A DNA stretch of 64,000 nucleotides from Tomocerus qinae (GCA_020055645.1 CM034548.1:50398296-50462295); one strand, 5' to 3'. Shown: positions 25,301 to 36,509, numbered from the stretch's first letter. The notes: generated by a model from the letters alone, not told the origin. Made by a program: numbers and translations.

Positions 25301-28300
25301 AAAAGAAATATAGAACTTCCATTATAGACAGAGTTATGTTGAGTTCTGTGCACCTTGCATTGTGCATTGTGTTATAATGCTATATGACAAACTGCCATAT
25401 GATATAATACCAACAAATTGCTATATTATTTGTTGACAAAAAAGGATTTCAAAAAAATTGTACATACTTAAACAGCAAGAAATTGACTCTACTCCTGCTG
25501 AGATGTGTGACTCAGAATCTGAAAGATTGTATTAGTTTTTTTAAAATTACTACTATATGAATTATGATCAATACCTGAAAGTACCTTATTTTTAATGCTA
25601 ACCACTTATATTATAATATTTGTAAAAATTCTGATAATTCTCACAATTTTTCATTGTAATCATCAGTAACTAATACTTTGAGGCAATGTAAATACCCTAG
25701 TTGGAAATTGCCTGACTGAATATAAATAAATAAATAAAAATAAAGCCTGTTGACAAAAAGGTGTTGGCAATAAAGGGTCTTTCCATCATAACTTTCATAA
25801 GCTATAAAATGAGTTTTCCCTTTTCTAAGCTTTTCAGCCACTGTAAGTGGCATATAATGATGTTAATACACATTATTGATTTATAAAAGCACTTTTAGCG
25901 TGTTATTTCTCACTTCCCACATGCATCAATTTATGCATATAAACAGCTAAAAACTTAAAAAATAATTTACGGCATTTACCGGCATGCCGCCAAATACCAA
26001 ATGCCGTAAATTCAATTTACGGCATGCGGCATTTACGGCACACTCGACACCTTGGCACTGCCAGTTGAATCCTAGCACATAAAATGTGCTAGAAAATGTT
26101 GAAATTAGTTAATTTCTAGCGACTGCACATTGGCCCGAATTTTATAGACCGTTGATTGGACTCAGTACTGAGTGTCTAGTCCTTGCTCATTAATTACAAA
26201 ATATTACGGACATATATACAAACATTTATTCAAGAATAGTGAAAGAATTCCATGCGCATGTCCCACTTTACGTTTATGTAGAGTAAAGATAGTAATGATG
26301 TGTGTTCGTTATTACTGATTTCTATAGCAGTGTTCAGTGACCGGCCATTTCAGCCGGCCGGCTGGCTGGCTAATATTACCAGTGTTCGATGACCAGCCGG
26401 CTGGTTGGTTAAAATGGCTGGCTAAAATGGCCGGCCGGCTGGTTAAAATTCTTTTTAGCCAGTGGCTAAAATGGCCAAAAATAGTCAAATGGGGCTATAT
26501 AAACTTAGAAAATCATCCTTGATTTGGCGGGAAATTTGAAAACCCATGATTTTTGGCAACTAGCCATTTCAGCCAATTTAGCCGGTTGGCTGGTTAAAAT
26601 CATTTTTAGCCGGCTAAAATGGAACACTGAATATTACTAGCTGGCTGGTCAAAAAGCTTTTTAGCCGGCTAAATGGTCTATAGGGGTGCATTATAAATGC
26701 GATACCCTGTAGTGTTGTGTAAGTAATTCTTCACACCGCGCTATCTTGTATGCTCTCTAATTATAGCACACGGAGTGTAGCGCATGAGGCAGACCCCTCG
26801 GTCACCTGTCCACCTTGCCAGATAAATCTGAAATTGATTGCTGTTGCTATGTAGCTCCTCGGGTGGAGATCGTGGACGACGGGTTGAAGCCTCTGAAGGA
26901 TAAGATGTTCAAGACAGGGTCCACATTGGAGTTGAGATGCATAGTGGGCCAATTAGACAACTCTACCCAACACGTCGCCTGGTACCACGCAGACCGACTG
27001 CTCAACAACGACACACACCGAGGAGGAATCAGGTCAATCTCACAAATTAACAAAATTGGCAAACAAATTAGCGCTGTCGTTGGTAGCGAATGAAATATAA
27101 TATTCTATGGGATCAAATAAAGCAATATTTTGTGACAGCAAATAAAGCAAAATTTTGTGAGAGCAAATAAAGCAAAATTTTGTGAGAGCAAATAAAGCAT
27201 CATTTTGTGAGAGCAAGTAAAGCAATAAGCAGTATTTTGTAGGAGCAAATAAAACATTTTTTGTGGGAGCAAATAAAGCATTTTTGTGGGAGCAAATAAA
27301 GCATTTTTTGTGGGAGCAAATAAAGCATTTTTTGTGGGAGCAAATAAAGCATTTTTTGTGGGAGCAAATAAAGCATTTTTTGTGGGAGCAAATAAAGCAT
27401 TTTTGTGGGACCAAATAAAGCACTATTTTGTGGGAGCAAAAAAAGCATTATTTTGTGGAAGCAAATAAAATGTAAAATTTTTGGGAGCAAATGATGGCTA
27501 TTTTCCACCAATTCACACCTTTTTACAATTTCCCACTTTTTTACCATTTCCAACTATATTTCCCACTTTAACTACTCGCCCATTTTCCTAATCGTTTTAC
27601 AGTTTCCCATTGTCCCACTTTTTTACATCTTCCCACAATTTATCAACTCCTAAAAATTCCCAATTTTTCCTTAATCATTGGTATCACATTTTCTTATTTC
27701 CCAGTATTTCCGAATTGATTTCCCAGATGCAGCATGTCGTAATCGTAACTGAACAAAATATACCGTTTTTAAGCGACAAATTAATAGCAAAAAAGGCTAG
27801 GGAGGGTTTTTGCTGGATTTTGCATTTGGGAACAATTTTTGCTGGCGAATATAGGAGAAATGGAACCCAGAAGATGTAATTGGCTTAATGACTTTTGTTG
27901 TTTCTTTGTGTAGCGTCAAGAGTTGGTTTCGCAAAGATTTTCTGCACTCAAAACTTAGCAAATTATACGTAGCGAACGTGAACCGGAATGATTCTGGATG
28001 GTACACTTGCTCCATGGGACGCTCTGGAAATGCAACTGTATTCGTCTCAGTGCTACAGGGTAACGACATTCTCCCCAATTCCTAAACTTTCATCTACCAA
28101 ATACCACTAATGCCCAATGTCCTATTTTCAAAATGGGCTTGGTAATTACAATTTACAAATTAAGAAATAGGAAACAAGAAAATAATAAAATATCAGAAAT
28201 CAAATATAATTCAATTATTTTTTATTATTTATCATTTTTCCCATTTTTAACTATGTAAGTATTAAAATACTAGGATGGGAATTAGTTGGGAAAAATTTTG

Positions 28301-29127
28301 AAATAGAGCAGAAATCGCGAAATCATTCAAATAATTTGGCTTAATTTTTCCGATTTCGAATAATACCCCCACGTTGGAAGTTAGAGCAGAATTTGCACCG
28401 ACATTCGAAAATTTTGATTTTATTTTCCATATTTTCCCACTATTAACATTTCCTAGATGTCCATTAAGGAGTGGGAAATGAGCAATTCTATCAACTTAAA
28501 ACAGTCAAATAGACGTTTGGCCATTCAACTCAGCATTATGTCTAATGTTGACGCCCCATTTCGATTCTCTAACAGCTTATGGGTTTTACAAAAAATCGGG
28601 AAGCCTGAATACAATGCGCACAGTTGCCTGTCAATTTTCAAATGGTGTTTATGGGGCTTGCTAAATTCAGGATTTTTGAAATAAATAGTTTTTCATTTAG
28701 CAGTGATGCTTAAAAGTAGCACAAAAATTTCGACATGCATTGAATAATTTAGAATTTCAATAGACAATGACAAGCACGTATCCAGGAATTTGACCTATGG
28801 GGCTCATCTAAATGTATTAGTAAAATTATGGCATATTCGCGCAAATTTCTTTTGTATTTTTAACCTTTTTTGACAAAAGAATCGTCATTTTCTGGAAATT
28901 TAGGGGGGCCCGGGCCCCCCTCTGGGTACGTGCTTGGACAATGACACTAATGGGGTTTTGCAAAAAAGAAATAAATATTGATATGATAAAGGTTATTTTG
29001 AATAGGGGAGACGCCCGCGGCGATGCAGCACAGCGATGGGTGCAGCTCGTTTGGTCCATTTCTGGTTGTACTTCTGCTCAGTGTGGCAGGCGTGATGGGC
29101 GCATGTCCCCATGCTCAACTTTTTTAA
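16230..29127 (+). CDS. dpr-like two-Ig-domain neuronal surface protein (5 exons, 5' end missing)
   Basis: Five exons with GT-AG borders and consistent phases encode ~269 residues: 16,230-16,378; 21,633-21,846; 26,855-27,032; 27,914-28,059; 29,006-29,127. Ig1 has FLNCRF, VSWMK and YRCQM; Ig2 has LRCIV, VAWYH and YTCSM, giving the paired Cys and core Trp of each fold. The layout, the GDKV-VSW junction, RGGIS and the PAAMQ phrase before a hydrophobic C-terminus are those of the defective-proboscis-extension-response (dpr) family. These are cell-surface partners of DIP proteins in synaptic recognition. The hydrophobic tail suggests a GPI anchor or membrane anchor. No signal-peptide exon was found. 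The dpr assignment is strong; the exact paralogue cannot be given. Confidence 0.88.
16426..16657. repeat. Large near-perfect palindrome (95-bp arms, 42-bp loop)
   Basis: The left arm 16,426-16,520 and right arm 16,563-16,657 are reverse complements with one mismatch. The loop (16,521-16,562) contains a degenerate further copy of the inner arm. It starts 47 bp after the splice donor of the first dpr exon and has no target duplication that I could see. Confidence 0.92.
17063..17597. mobile_element. hAT-type MITE, family with CAGTGTAC ends, copy 1 (535 bp)
   Basis: The left end reads CAGTGTACAAAATTTACCAC and the right end mirrors it. An 8-bp duplication GGCCCAGG flanks both sides (17,055-17,062 and 17,598-17,605). 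Sub-terminal repeats of TGGTAAAAA occur near the left end. Non-coding. The same family recurs at 47,001-47,420. Confidence 0.95.
17636..19482. mobile_element. Foldback element with long inverted arms
   Basis: Sequence at about 17,640-17,950 reappears in reverse complement at about 19,205-19,480, sharing GTTTACGGTACTC, TGGACCATTT and CCTTAATTGGCAA. The right end finishes CTGCGGCCCTG, the same terminus as the MITE at 57,603-57,771, which suggests hAT affiliation. The left terminus is degraded and no target duplication was found. The interior contains GAACCAGTGA repeats (18,790-18,860). Confidence 0.65.
19758..20730. mobile_element. piggyBac-like MITE (973 bp, TTAA target)
   Basis: Ends are inverted (CCCTTAAACGTGCAGCT and, from the other side, CCCTTAAATGCGCAGCT), each flanked by TTAA (19,754-19,757 and 20,731-20,734). 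The TTAA duplication and CCC start fit piggyBac-type elements. The interior holds GGGTCGAAATTATTT minisatellite repeats (20,160-20,410) and degenerate ATGCCATT repeats (20,450-20,610), with no transposase. Confidence 0.82.
20735..21632. other. dpr intron, nothing recognised
   Basis: AT-rich intron sequence leading to the acceptor at 21,631-21,632. No element ends or coding signal were found. Confidence 0.5.
21633..21846 (+). CDS. dpr-like gene, exon with C-terminal half of Ig1
   Basis: Encodes VSWMKEENGIPKLLTYG through DSDAGSYRCQMST and YTLNIL. Acceptor GTTAG ends at 21,632; donor GTAAAT starts at 21,847. It enters in phase 0 and leaves in phase 1, matching the next exon. Confidence 0.9.
21850..23200. 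other. dpr intron, nothing firmly recognised
   Basis: AT-rich sequence. A weak GCATGCCGG...AATGCCGTAAAA phrase near 23,080-23,110 belongs to the GCCGTAAA repeat group. Confidence 0.45.
23200..25790. repeat. Second, interrupted copy of the TTTTGTCAACA hAT MITE
   Basis: The segments 23,205-23,298, 24,878-25,147 and 25,745-25,786 align collinearly with 3,305-3,720 of the MITE at 3,168-3,742. They are split by a 1,579-bp TIR element and by a further ~600-bp segment ending in an AATAAATAAATAAAAATAAA tract, which resembles a retroposon tail. Both termini are diverged or lost. Confidence 0.8.
23299..24877. mobile_element. 1.58-kb TIR element, copy A (5-bp target duplication)
   Basis: Insertion boundaries are fixed by comparison with the intact repeat at 3,168-3,742: CAATA is duplicated at 23,294-23,298 and 24,878-24,882. 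Terminal inverted repeats GTACCGAAACAATCCGGGCA (left) and GTACCGAAACATTCCGGGCA (right, reversed) start 6 bp inside. The interior has about four ~245-bp tandem units beginning CTGAGTGGGYGGGG. No transposase is seen, so this is non-autonomous. Copy B is at 59,736-61,034. The superfamily is uncertain. Confidence 0.85.
25968..26050. repeat. GCCGTAAA repeat, second copy
   Basis: Same ACGGCATTT/GCCGTAAA phrases, and the same TTTACGGCACACTCGA end, as at 2,096-2,235. Confidence 0.55.
26328..26674. repeat. GCCGGCTGG-rich repeat, probable decayed hAT MITE
   Basis: It starts CAGTGTTC and is dense in AGCCGGCCGGCTGGCTG and AAAATGGC phrases. An inner end reads GGAACACTG at 26,623-26,631, and a TCTATAG duplication lies at 26,321-26,327 and 26,676-26,682 (7 bp). 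A related block is at 53,190-53,415. Confidence 0.5.
26855..27032 (+). CDS. dpr-like gene, exon with N-terminal half of Ig2
   Basis: Encodes APRVEIVDDG, TGSTLELRCIVGQL, VAWYHADRLLNND and THRGGI. Acceptor TATGTAG ends at 26,854, donor GTCAAT starts at 27,033, exit phase 2. Confidence 0.9.
27112..27490. repeat. 24-bp minisatellite in dpr intron
   Basis: About 15 tandem units of GGGAGCAAATAAAGCATTTT-type sequence. Open frames here on both strands are products of the repeat period (8 codons) and are not genes. Confidence 0.9.
27914..28059 (+). CDS. dpr-like gene, exon with C-terminal half of Ig2
   Basis: Completes the split Ser codon, then VKSWFRKDFLHSKLSKLYV, NRNDSGWYTCSMGRSG and VFVSVLQ. Acceptor GTGTAG ends at 27,913; donor GTAACG starts at 28,060, exit phase 1. 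Confidence 0.88.
28062..28762. other. dpr last intron, nothing recognised
   Basis: AT-rich intron sequence without element ends or coding signal. Confidence 0.45.
28771..28936. mobile_element. hAT-type MITE (166 bp) just before dpr last exon
   Basis: Terminal inverted repeats CAAGCACGTATCCAG and CAAGCACGTACCCAG (reversed right end) are flanked by a perfect 8-bp duplication GACAATGA (28,763-28,770 and 28,937-28,944). Near its right end lies an 18-bp perfect GC palindrome (28,903-28,920). It ends 69 bp before the last dpr exon. Confidence 0.93.
29006..29127 (+). CDS. dpr-like gene, last exon (PAAMQ and hydrophobic C-terminus)
   Basis: Acceptor AATAG ends at 29,005. In the phase required by the previous exon the sequence reads GETPAAMQHSDGCSS, then FLVVLLLSVAGVMG, then a stop at 29,125-29,127. 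GE-PAAMQ directly after Ig2 plus a short hydrophobic tail is a dpr hallmark. An ATTAAA polyadenylation-like signal lies near 29,263. Confidence 0.85.
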
Positions 29128-29346
29128 ATCGTCGGAGTGCAAAATGCCCGTCCCGAATTCCCGCCAATTTCTCCTTCTGTCTCAAGACACCGAAAAGAAA
29201 GCGACTCCGTCAGCATTTCCATTCTTGAACGTCCGACATCCATTCCCGCCATTTTATGAATATTAAACGGCCCCAAAATAGATAGACATTAGGGATTCAA
29301 ACCCGGGTATTCAGCTTTCCAATGAATAAAAGGAAACTTTTGAATC

Positions 29347-32300
29347 AAAATTCTTGAAATAAAATTCTTGGAAATATTATTCTTGGAAATATTATTCTTC
29401 GAAATATTATTCTTGGAAATATTATTCTTGGAAATATTATTCTTGGAATAAAATTCTTGGACTGGGAATAAAATTCTTGGAATAAAATTCTTGGAATAAA
29501 ATTCTTGGAATAAAATTCTTGGAATAAAATTCTTGGAATAAAATTCTTGGAATAAAATTCTTGGAATAAAATTCTTGGAATAAAATTCTTGGAATAAAAT
29601 TCTTGGAATAAAATTCTTGGAATAAAATTCTTGGAATAAAATTCTTGGAATAAAATTCTTGGAATAAAATTCTTGGAATAAAATTCTTGGAATAAAATTC
29701 TTGGAATAAAATTCTTGGAATAAAATTCTTGGAATAAAATTCTTGGAATAAAATTCTTGGAATAAAATTCTTGGAATAAAATTCTTGGAATAAAATTCTT
29801 GGAATAAAATTCTTGGAATAAAATTCTTGGAATAAAATTCTTGGAATAAAATTCTTGGAATAAAATTCTTGGAATAAAATTCTTGGAATAAAATTCTTGG
29901 AATAAAATTCTTGGAATAAAATTCTTGGAATAAAATTCTTGGAATAAAATTCTTGGAATAAAATTCTTGGAATAAAATTCTTGGAATAAAATTCTTGGAA
30001 TAAAATTCTTGGAATAAAATTCTTGGAAATATTATTCTTGGAAATATTATTCTTGGAATAAAATTCTTGGAATAAAATTCTTGGAATAAAATTCTTGGAA
30101 TAAAATTCTTGGAATAAAATTCTTGGAATAAAATTCTTGGAATAAAATTCTTGGAATAAAATTCTTGGAATAAAATTCTTGGAATAAAATTCTTGGAATA
30201 AAATTCTTGGAATAAAATTCTTGGAATAAAATTCTTGGAATAAAATTCTTGGAATAAAATTCTTGGAATAAAATTCTTGGAATAAAATTCTTGGAATAAA
30301 ATTCTTGGAATAAAATTCTTGGAATAAAATTCTTGGAATAAAATTCTTGGAATAAAATTCTTGGAATAAAATTCTTGGAATAAAATTCTTGGAATAAAAT
30401 TCTTGGAAATATTATTCTTGGAATAAAATTCTTGGAATAAAATTCTTGGAATAAAATTCTTGGAATAAAATTCTTGGAATAAAATTCTTGGAATAAAATT
30501 CTTGGAATAAAATTCTTGGAATAAAATTCTTGGAATAAAATTCTTGGAATAAAATTCTTGGAATAAAATTCTTGGAATAAAATTCTTGGAATAAAATTCT
30601 TGGAATAAAATTCTTGGAAATATTATTCTTGGAAATATTATTCTTGGAATAAAATTCTTGGAATAAAATTCTTGGAATAAAATTCTTGGAATAAAATTCT
30701 TGGAATAAAATTCTTGGAATAAAATTCTTGGAATAAAATTCTTGGAATAATATTCATGGAATAATATACTTGGAATAATATTCATGGAATAATATTCTTG
30801 GAATAAAATTCTTGAAATAAAATTCTTGGAATAAAATTCTTGGAATAAAATTCTTGGAATAAAATTCTTGGAATAAAATTCTTGGAATAAAATTCTTGGA
30901 ATAAAATTCTTGGAATAAAATTCTTGGAATAAAATTCTTGGAATAAAATTCTTGGAATGAAATCCTTGGAATAATATTCTTGGAATAAAATTCTTGGAAT
31001 AAAATTCTTGGAATAAAATTCTTGGAATAAAATCCTTGGAATAAAATTCTTGGAATAAAATTCTTGAAATAAAATCCTTGGAATAATATTCTTGGAATAA
31101 AAATTCTTGGAATGAAATCCTTGGAATAATATTCTTGGAATAAAATTCTTGGAATAAAATCCTTGGAAATATTTTTCTTGGAAATATTATTCTTGGAATA
31201 AAATTCTTGGAATAAAATTCTTGGAATAAAATTCTTGGAATAAAATCCTTGGAATAATATTCATGGAATAATATACTTGGAATAATATTCATGGAATAAT
31301 ATTCTTGGAATAAAATCTTTGAAATAAAATTCTTGGAAATATTATTCTTGGAATAATATTCTTGGAATAAAATCCTTGGAATAAAATTCTTGGAATAAAA
31401 TTCTTGAAATAAAATTCTTGGAATAAAATTCTTGGAAATAAAATTCTTGGAATAAAATTCTTGGAATAAAATTCTTGGAATAAAATTCTTGGAATAAAAT
31501 TCTTGGAATAAAATTCTTGGAATAAAATTCTTGGAATAAAATTCTTGGAATAAAATTCTTGGAATAAAATTCTTGGAAATATTATTCTTGGAAATATTAT
31601 TCTTGGAAATATTATTCTTGGAATAAAATTCTTGGAATAAAATTCTTGGAATAAAATTCTTGGAATAAAATTCTTGGAATAAAATTCTTGGAATAAAATT
31701 CTTGGAATAAAATTCTTGGAATAAAATTCTTGGAATAAAATTCTTGGAATAAAATTCTTGGAATAAAATTCTTGGAATAAAATTCTTGGAATAAAATTCT
31801 TGGAATAAAATTCTTGGAATAAAATTCTTGGAATAAAATTCTTGGAATAAAATTCTTGGAATAAAATTCTTGGAATAAAATTCTTGGAATAAAATTCTTG
31901 GAATAAAATTCTTGGAATAAAATTCTTGGAATAAAATTCTTGGAATAAAATTCTTGGAATAAAATTCTTGGAATAAAATTCTTGGAATAAAATTCTTGGA
32001 ATAATATTCATGGAATAATATTCTTGGAATAAAATCTTTGAAATAAAATTCTTGGAAATATTATTCTTGGAATAATATTCTTGGAATAAAATCCTTGGAA
32101 TAAAATTCTTGGAATAAAATTCTTGAAATAAAATCCTTGGAATAATATTCTTGGAATAAAAATTCTTGGAATGAAATCCTTGGAATAATATTCTTGGAAT
32201 AAAATTCTTGGAATAAAATCCTTGGAAATATTTTTCTTGGAAATATTATTCTTGGAATAAAATTCTTGGAATAAAATTCTTGGAATAAAATTCTTGAAAT

Positions 32301-35300
32301 AAAATCCTTGGAATAATATTCTTGGAATAAAAATTCTTGGAATGAAATCCTTGGAATAATATTCTTGGAATAAAATTCTTGGACTAAAATCCTTGGAAAT
32401 ATTATTCTTGGAAATATAATTCTTGGAATAAAATTCTTGGAATAAAATCCTTGGAAATATTATTCTTGGAAATATTATTCTTGGAATAAAATTCTTGGAA
32501 TAAAATAATAGGAATAAAATTCTTGGAATAAAATTCTTGGAATAAAATTCTTGGAATAAAATTCTTGGAATAAAATTCTTGGAATAAAATTCTTGGAATA
32601 AAATTCTTGGAATAAAATTCTTGGAATAAAATTCTTGGAATAAAATTCTTGGAATAAAATTCTTGGAATAAAATTCTTGGAATAAAATTCTTGGAATAAA
32701 ATTCTTGGAATAAAATTCTTGGAATAAAATTCTTGGAATAAAATTCTTGGAATAAAATTCTTGGAATAAAATTCTTGGAATAAAATTCTTGGAATAAAAT
32801 TCTTGGAATAAAATTCTTGGAATAAAATTCTTGGAATAAAATTCTTGGAATAAAATTCTTGGAATAAAATTCTTGGAATAAAATTCTTGGAATAAAATCC
32901 TTGGAATAATATTCTTGGAATAAAATTCTTGGAATGAAATCCTTGGAATAATATTCTTGGAATAAAATTCTTGGAATAAAATTCTTGGAATAAAATTCTT
33001 GGAATAAAATCCTTGGAATAAAATTCTTGGAATAAAATTCTTGGAATAAACTCCTTGGAATAATACTTTTGGAATAAAATTCTTGGAATGAAATCCTTGG
33101 AATAATATTCTTGGAATAAAATTCTTGGAATAAAATTCTTGGAATAAAATTCTTGGAATAATATTCATGGAATAAAATTCTTGAAATAAAATCCTTGGAA
33201 TAAAATTCTTGGAATAAAATTCTTGGAATAATATTCATGGAATAAAATCTTTGAAATAAAATTCTTGGAAATATTATTCTTGGAATAATATTCTTGGAAT
33301 AAAATCCTTGGAATAAAATTCTTGGAATAAAATTCTTGAAATAAAATCCTTGGAATAATATTCTTGGAATAAAAATTCTTGGAATGAAATCCTTGGAATA
33401 ATATTCTTGGAATAAAATTCTTGGAATAAAATCCTTGGAAATATTTTTCTTGGAAATATTATTCTTGGAATAAAATTCTTGGAATAAAATTCTTGGAATA
33501 AAATTCTTGAAATAAAATCCTTGGAATAATATTCTTGGAATAAAAATTCTTGGAATGAAATCCTTGGAATAATATTCTTGGAATAAAATTCTTGGACTAA
33601 AATCCTTGGAAATATTATTCTTGGAAATATTATTCTTGGAATAAAATTCTTGGAATAAAATCCTTGGAAATATTATTCTTGGAAATATTATTCTTGGAAT
33701 AAAATTCTTGGAATAAAATAATAGGAATAAAATTCTTGGAATAAAATTCTTGGAATAAAATTCTTGGAATAAAATTCTTGGAATAAAATTCTTGGAATAA
33801 AATTCTTGGAATAAAATTCTTGGAATAAAATTCTTGGAATAAAATTCTTGGAATAAAATTCTTGGAATAAAATTCTTGGAATAAAATTCTTGGAATAAAA
33901 TTCTTGGAATAAAATTCTTGGAATAAAATTCTTGGAATAAAATTCTTGGAATAAAATTCTTGGAATAAAATTCTTGGAATAAAATTCTTGGAATAAAATT
34001 CTTGGAATAAAATTCTTGGAATAAAATTCTTGGAATAAAATTCTTGGAATAAAATTCTTGGAATAAAATCCTTGGAATAATATTCTTGGAATAAAATTCT
34101 TGGAATGAAATCCTTGGAATAATATTCTTGGAATAAAATTCTTGGAATAAAATTCTTGGAATAAAATTCTTGGAATAAAATCCTTGGAATAAAATTCTTG
34201 GAATAAAATTCTTGGAATAAACTCCTTGGAATAATACTTTTGGAATAAAATTCTTGGAATGAAATCCTTGGAATAATATTCTTGGAATAAAATTCTTGGA
34301 ATAAAATCCTTGGAAATATTATTCTTGGAAATATTATTCTTGGAATAAAATTCTCGGAATAAAATAATAGGAATAAAATTCTTGGAATAAAATCCTGGGA
34401 ATAATATTTTTGGAATAAAATTCTTGGAATAAAATCCTTGGAATAATATTCTTGGAATAAAATCTTTGAAATAAAATTCTTGGAAATATTATTCTTGGAA
34501 TAATATGCTTGGAATAAAATTCTTGGAATAATATTCCTGGAATAAAATCCTTGAAATAAAATTCTTGGAAATATTATTCTTGGAAATATTATTCTTGGAA
34601 AGATTATTCTTGGAATAATATTCTTGGAATAAAATCCTTGGAATAAAATCCTTGGAATAATATTCATGGAATAAAATTCTTGAAATAAAATCCTTGGAAT
34701 AATATTCTTGGAATAAAATCTTTGAAATAAAATTCTTGGAAATATTATTCTTGGAAATATTATTCTTGGAATAATATTCTTTCAATAAAATCCTTGGAAT
34801 AAAATTCTTGGAATAAAATTCTTGGAATAAAATTCTTGGAATAAAATCCTTGGAATAATATTCTTGGAATAAAATTCTTGGAATGAAATCCTTGGAATAA
34901 TATTCTTGGAATAAAATTCTTGGAATAAAATCCTTGGAAATATTATTCTTGGAAATATTATTCTTGGAATAAAATTCTTGGAATAAAATAATAGGAATAA
35001 AATTCTTGGAATAATATTCTTGGAATAAAATTCTTGGAATAAAATTCTTGGAATAAAATCCTTGGAATAATATTCTTGGAATAAAATCTTTGAAATAAAA
35101 TTCTTGGAAATATTATGTTTGGAAATATTATTCTTGGAATAATATTCTTGGAATAAAATCCTTGGAATAAAATTCTTGGAATAAAATCCTGGGAATAATA
35201 TTTTTGGAATAAAATTCTTGAAATAAAATTCTTGAAATAAAATCCTTGGAATAATATTCTTGGAATAACATCTTTGAAATAAAATTCTTGGAAATATTAT

Positions 35301-36509
35301 TCTTGGAATAATATGCTTGGAATAAAATTCTTGGAATAATATTCCTGGAATAAAATCCTTGAAATAAAATTCTTGGAAATATTATTCTTGGAAATATTAT
35401 TCTTGGAAAGATTATTCTTGGAATAATATTCTTGGAATAAAATCCTTGGAATAAAATCCTTGGAATAATATTCATGGAATAAAATTCTTGAAATAAAATC
35501 CTTGGAATAATATTCTTGGAATAAAATCTTTGAAATAAAATTCTTGGAAATATTATTCTTGGAAATATTATTCTTGGAATAATATTCTTTCAATAAAATC
35601 CTTTGGAATAAAATTCTTGGAATAAAATTCTTGGAATAAAATTCTTGGAATAAAATCCTTGGAATAAAATTCTTGGAATAAAATTCTTGGAATAAAATCC
35701 TTGGAATAATATTCTTGGAATAAAATTCTTGGAATAAAATTTTTGGAATAAAATTCTTGGAATAAAATTCTTGGAATAAAATTCTTGGAATAATATTCAT
35801 GGAATAAAATCTTTGAAATAAAATCCTTGGAATAATATTCTTGGAATAAAATCTTTGAAATAAAATTCTTGGAAATATTATTCTTGGAAATATTATTCTT
35901 GGAATAATATTCTTGGAATAAAATTCTTGGAATAAAATTCTTGGAATAAAATCCTTGGAATAATATTCATGGAATAAAATTCTTGGAATAATATTTCTGG
36001 AATAAAATCCTTGAAATAAAATTCTTGGAAATATTATTCTTGGAATAATATTCTTGGAATAAAATCCTTGGAATAAAATCCTTGGAATAAAATCCTTGGA
36101 ATAATATTCATGGAATAAAATTCTTGAAATATAATCCATGGAATAATATTCTTGGAATAAAATCTTTGAAATAAAATTCTTGGAAATATTATTCTTGGAA
36201 ATATTATTCTTGGAAATATTATTCTTGGAATAATATTCTTGGAAATATTATTCTTGGAATAATATTCTTGGAAATATTATTCTTGGAATAATATTCTTTC
36301 TATAAAATCCTTGGAATAAAATTCTTGGAATAAAATTCTTGGAATAATATTCTTGGAATAAAATCCTTGAAATAAAATCCTTGAAATAAAATTCTTGAAA
36401 ATATTATTCTTGGAATAATATTCTTGGAACAAAATCCTTGGAATAAAGTTCTTGGAATAATATTCTTGGAATAAAATCCTTTAAATAATATGCTTGGAAT
36501 AAAATATAT
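29347..36509. repeat. 7.2-kb tandem array of a 14-bp unit
   Basis: Roughly 500 units of GGAATAAAATTCTT, with recurring variants (GGAATAATATTCTT, GGAATAAAATCCTT, and a 15-bp GGAAATATTATTCTT). The left part (29,450-30,750) is almost pure; variants increase to the right, where blocks of ~0.8-1.2 kb recur as higher-order repeats. All long minus-strand frames here (up to 667 codons) read the same 14-residue cycle, because the unit lacks stops and is not a multiple of three. They are not genes. Confidence 0.97.

Noticed and set aside
27040..27553. Cys-rich repetitive frames (CFICSHKK)
   Set aside because: Translation of the 24-bp minisatellite in a dpr intron. It could look like a cysteine-rich peptide but is period-driven.
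29289..36139. Long open frames (667, 386, 345, 280, 278, 240 codons and others) on the minus strand
   Set aside because: All read the 14-residue cycle of the 14-bp satellite in different phases. They have no domain, no codon bias and overlap each other.
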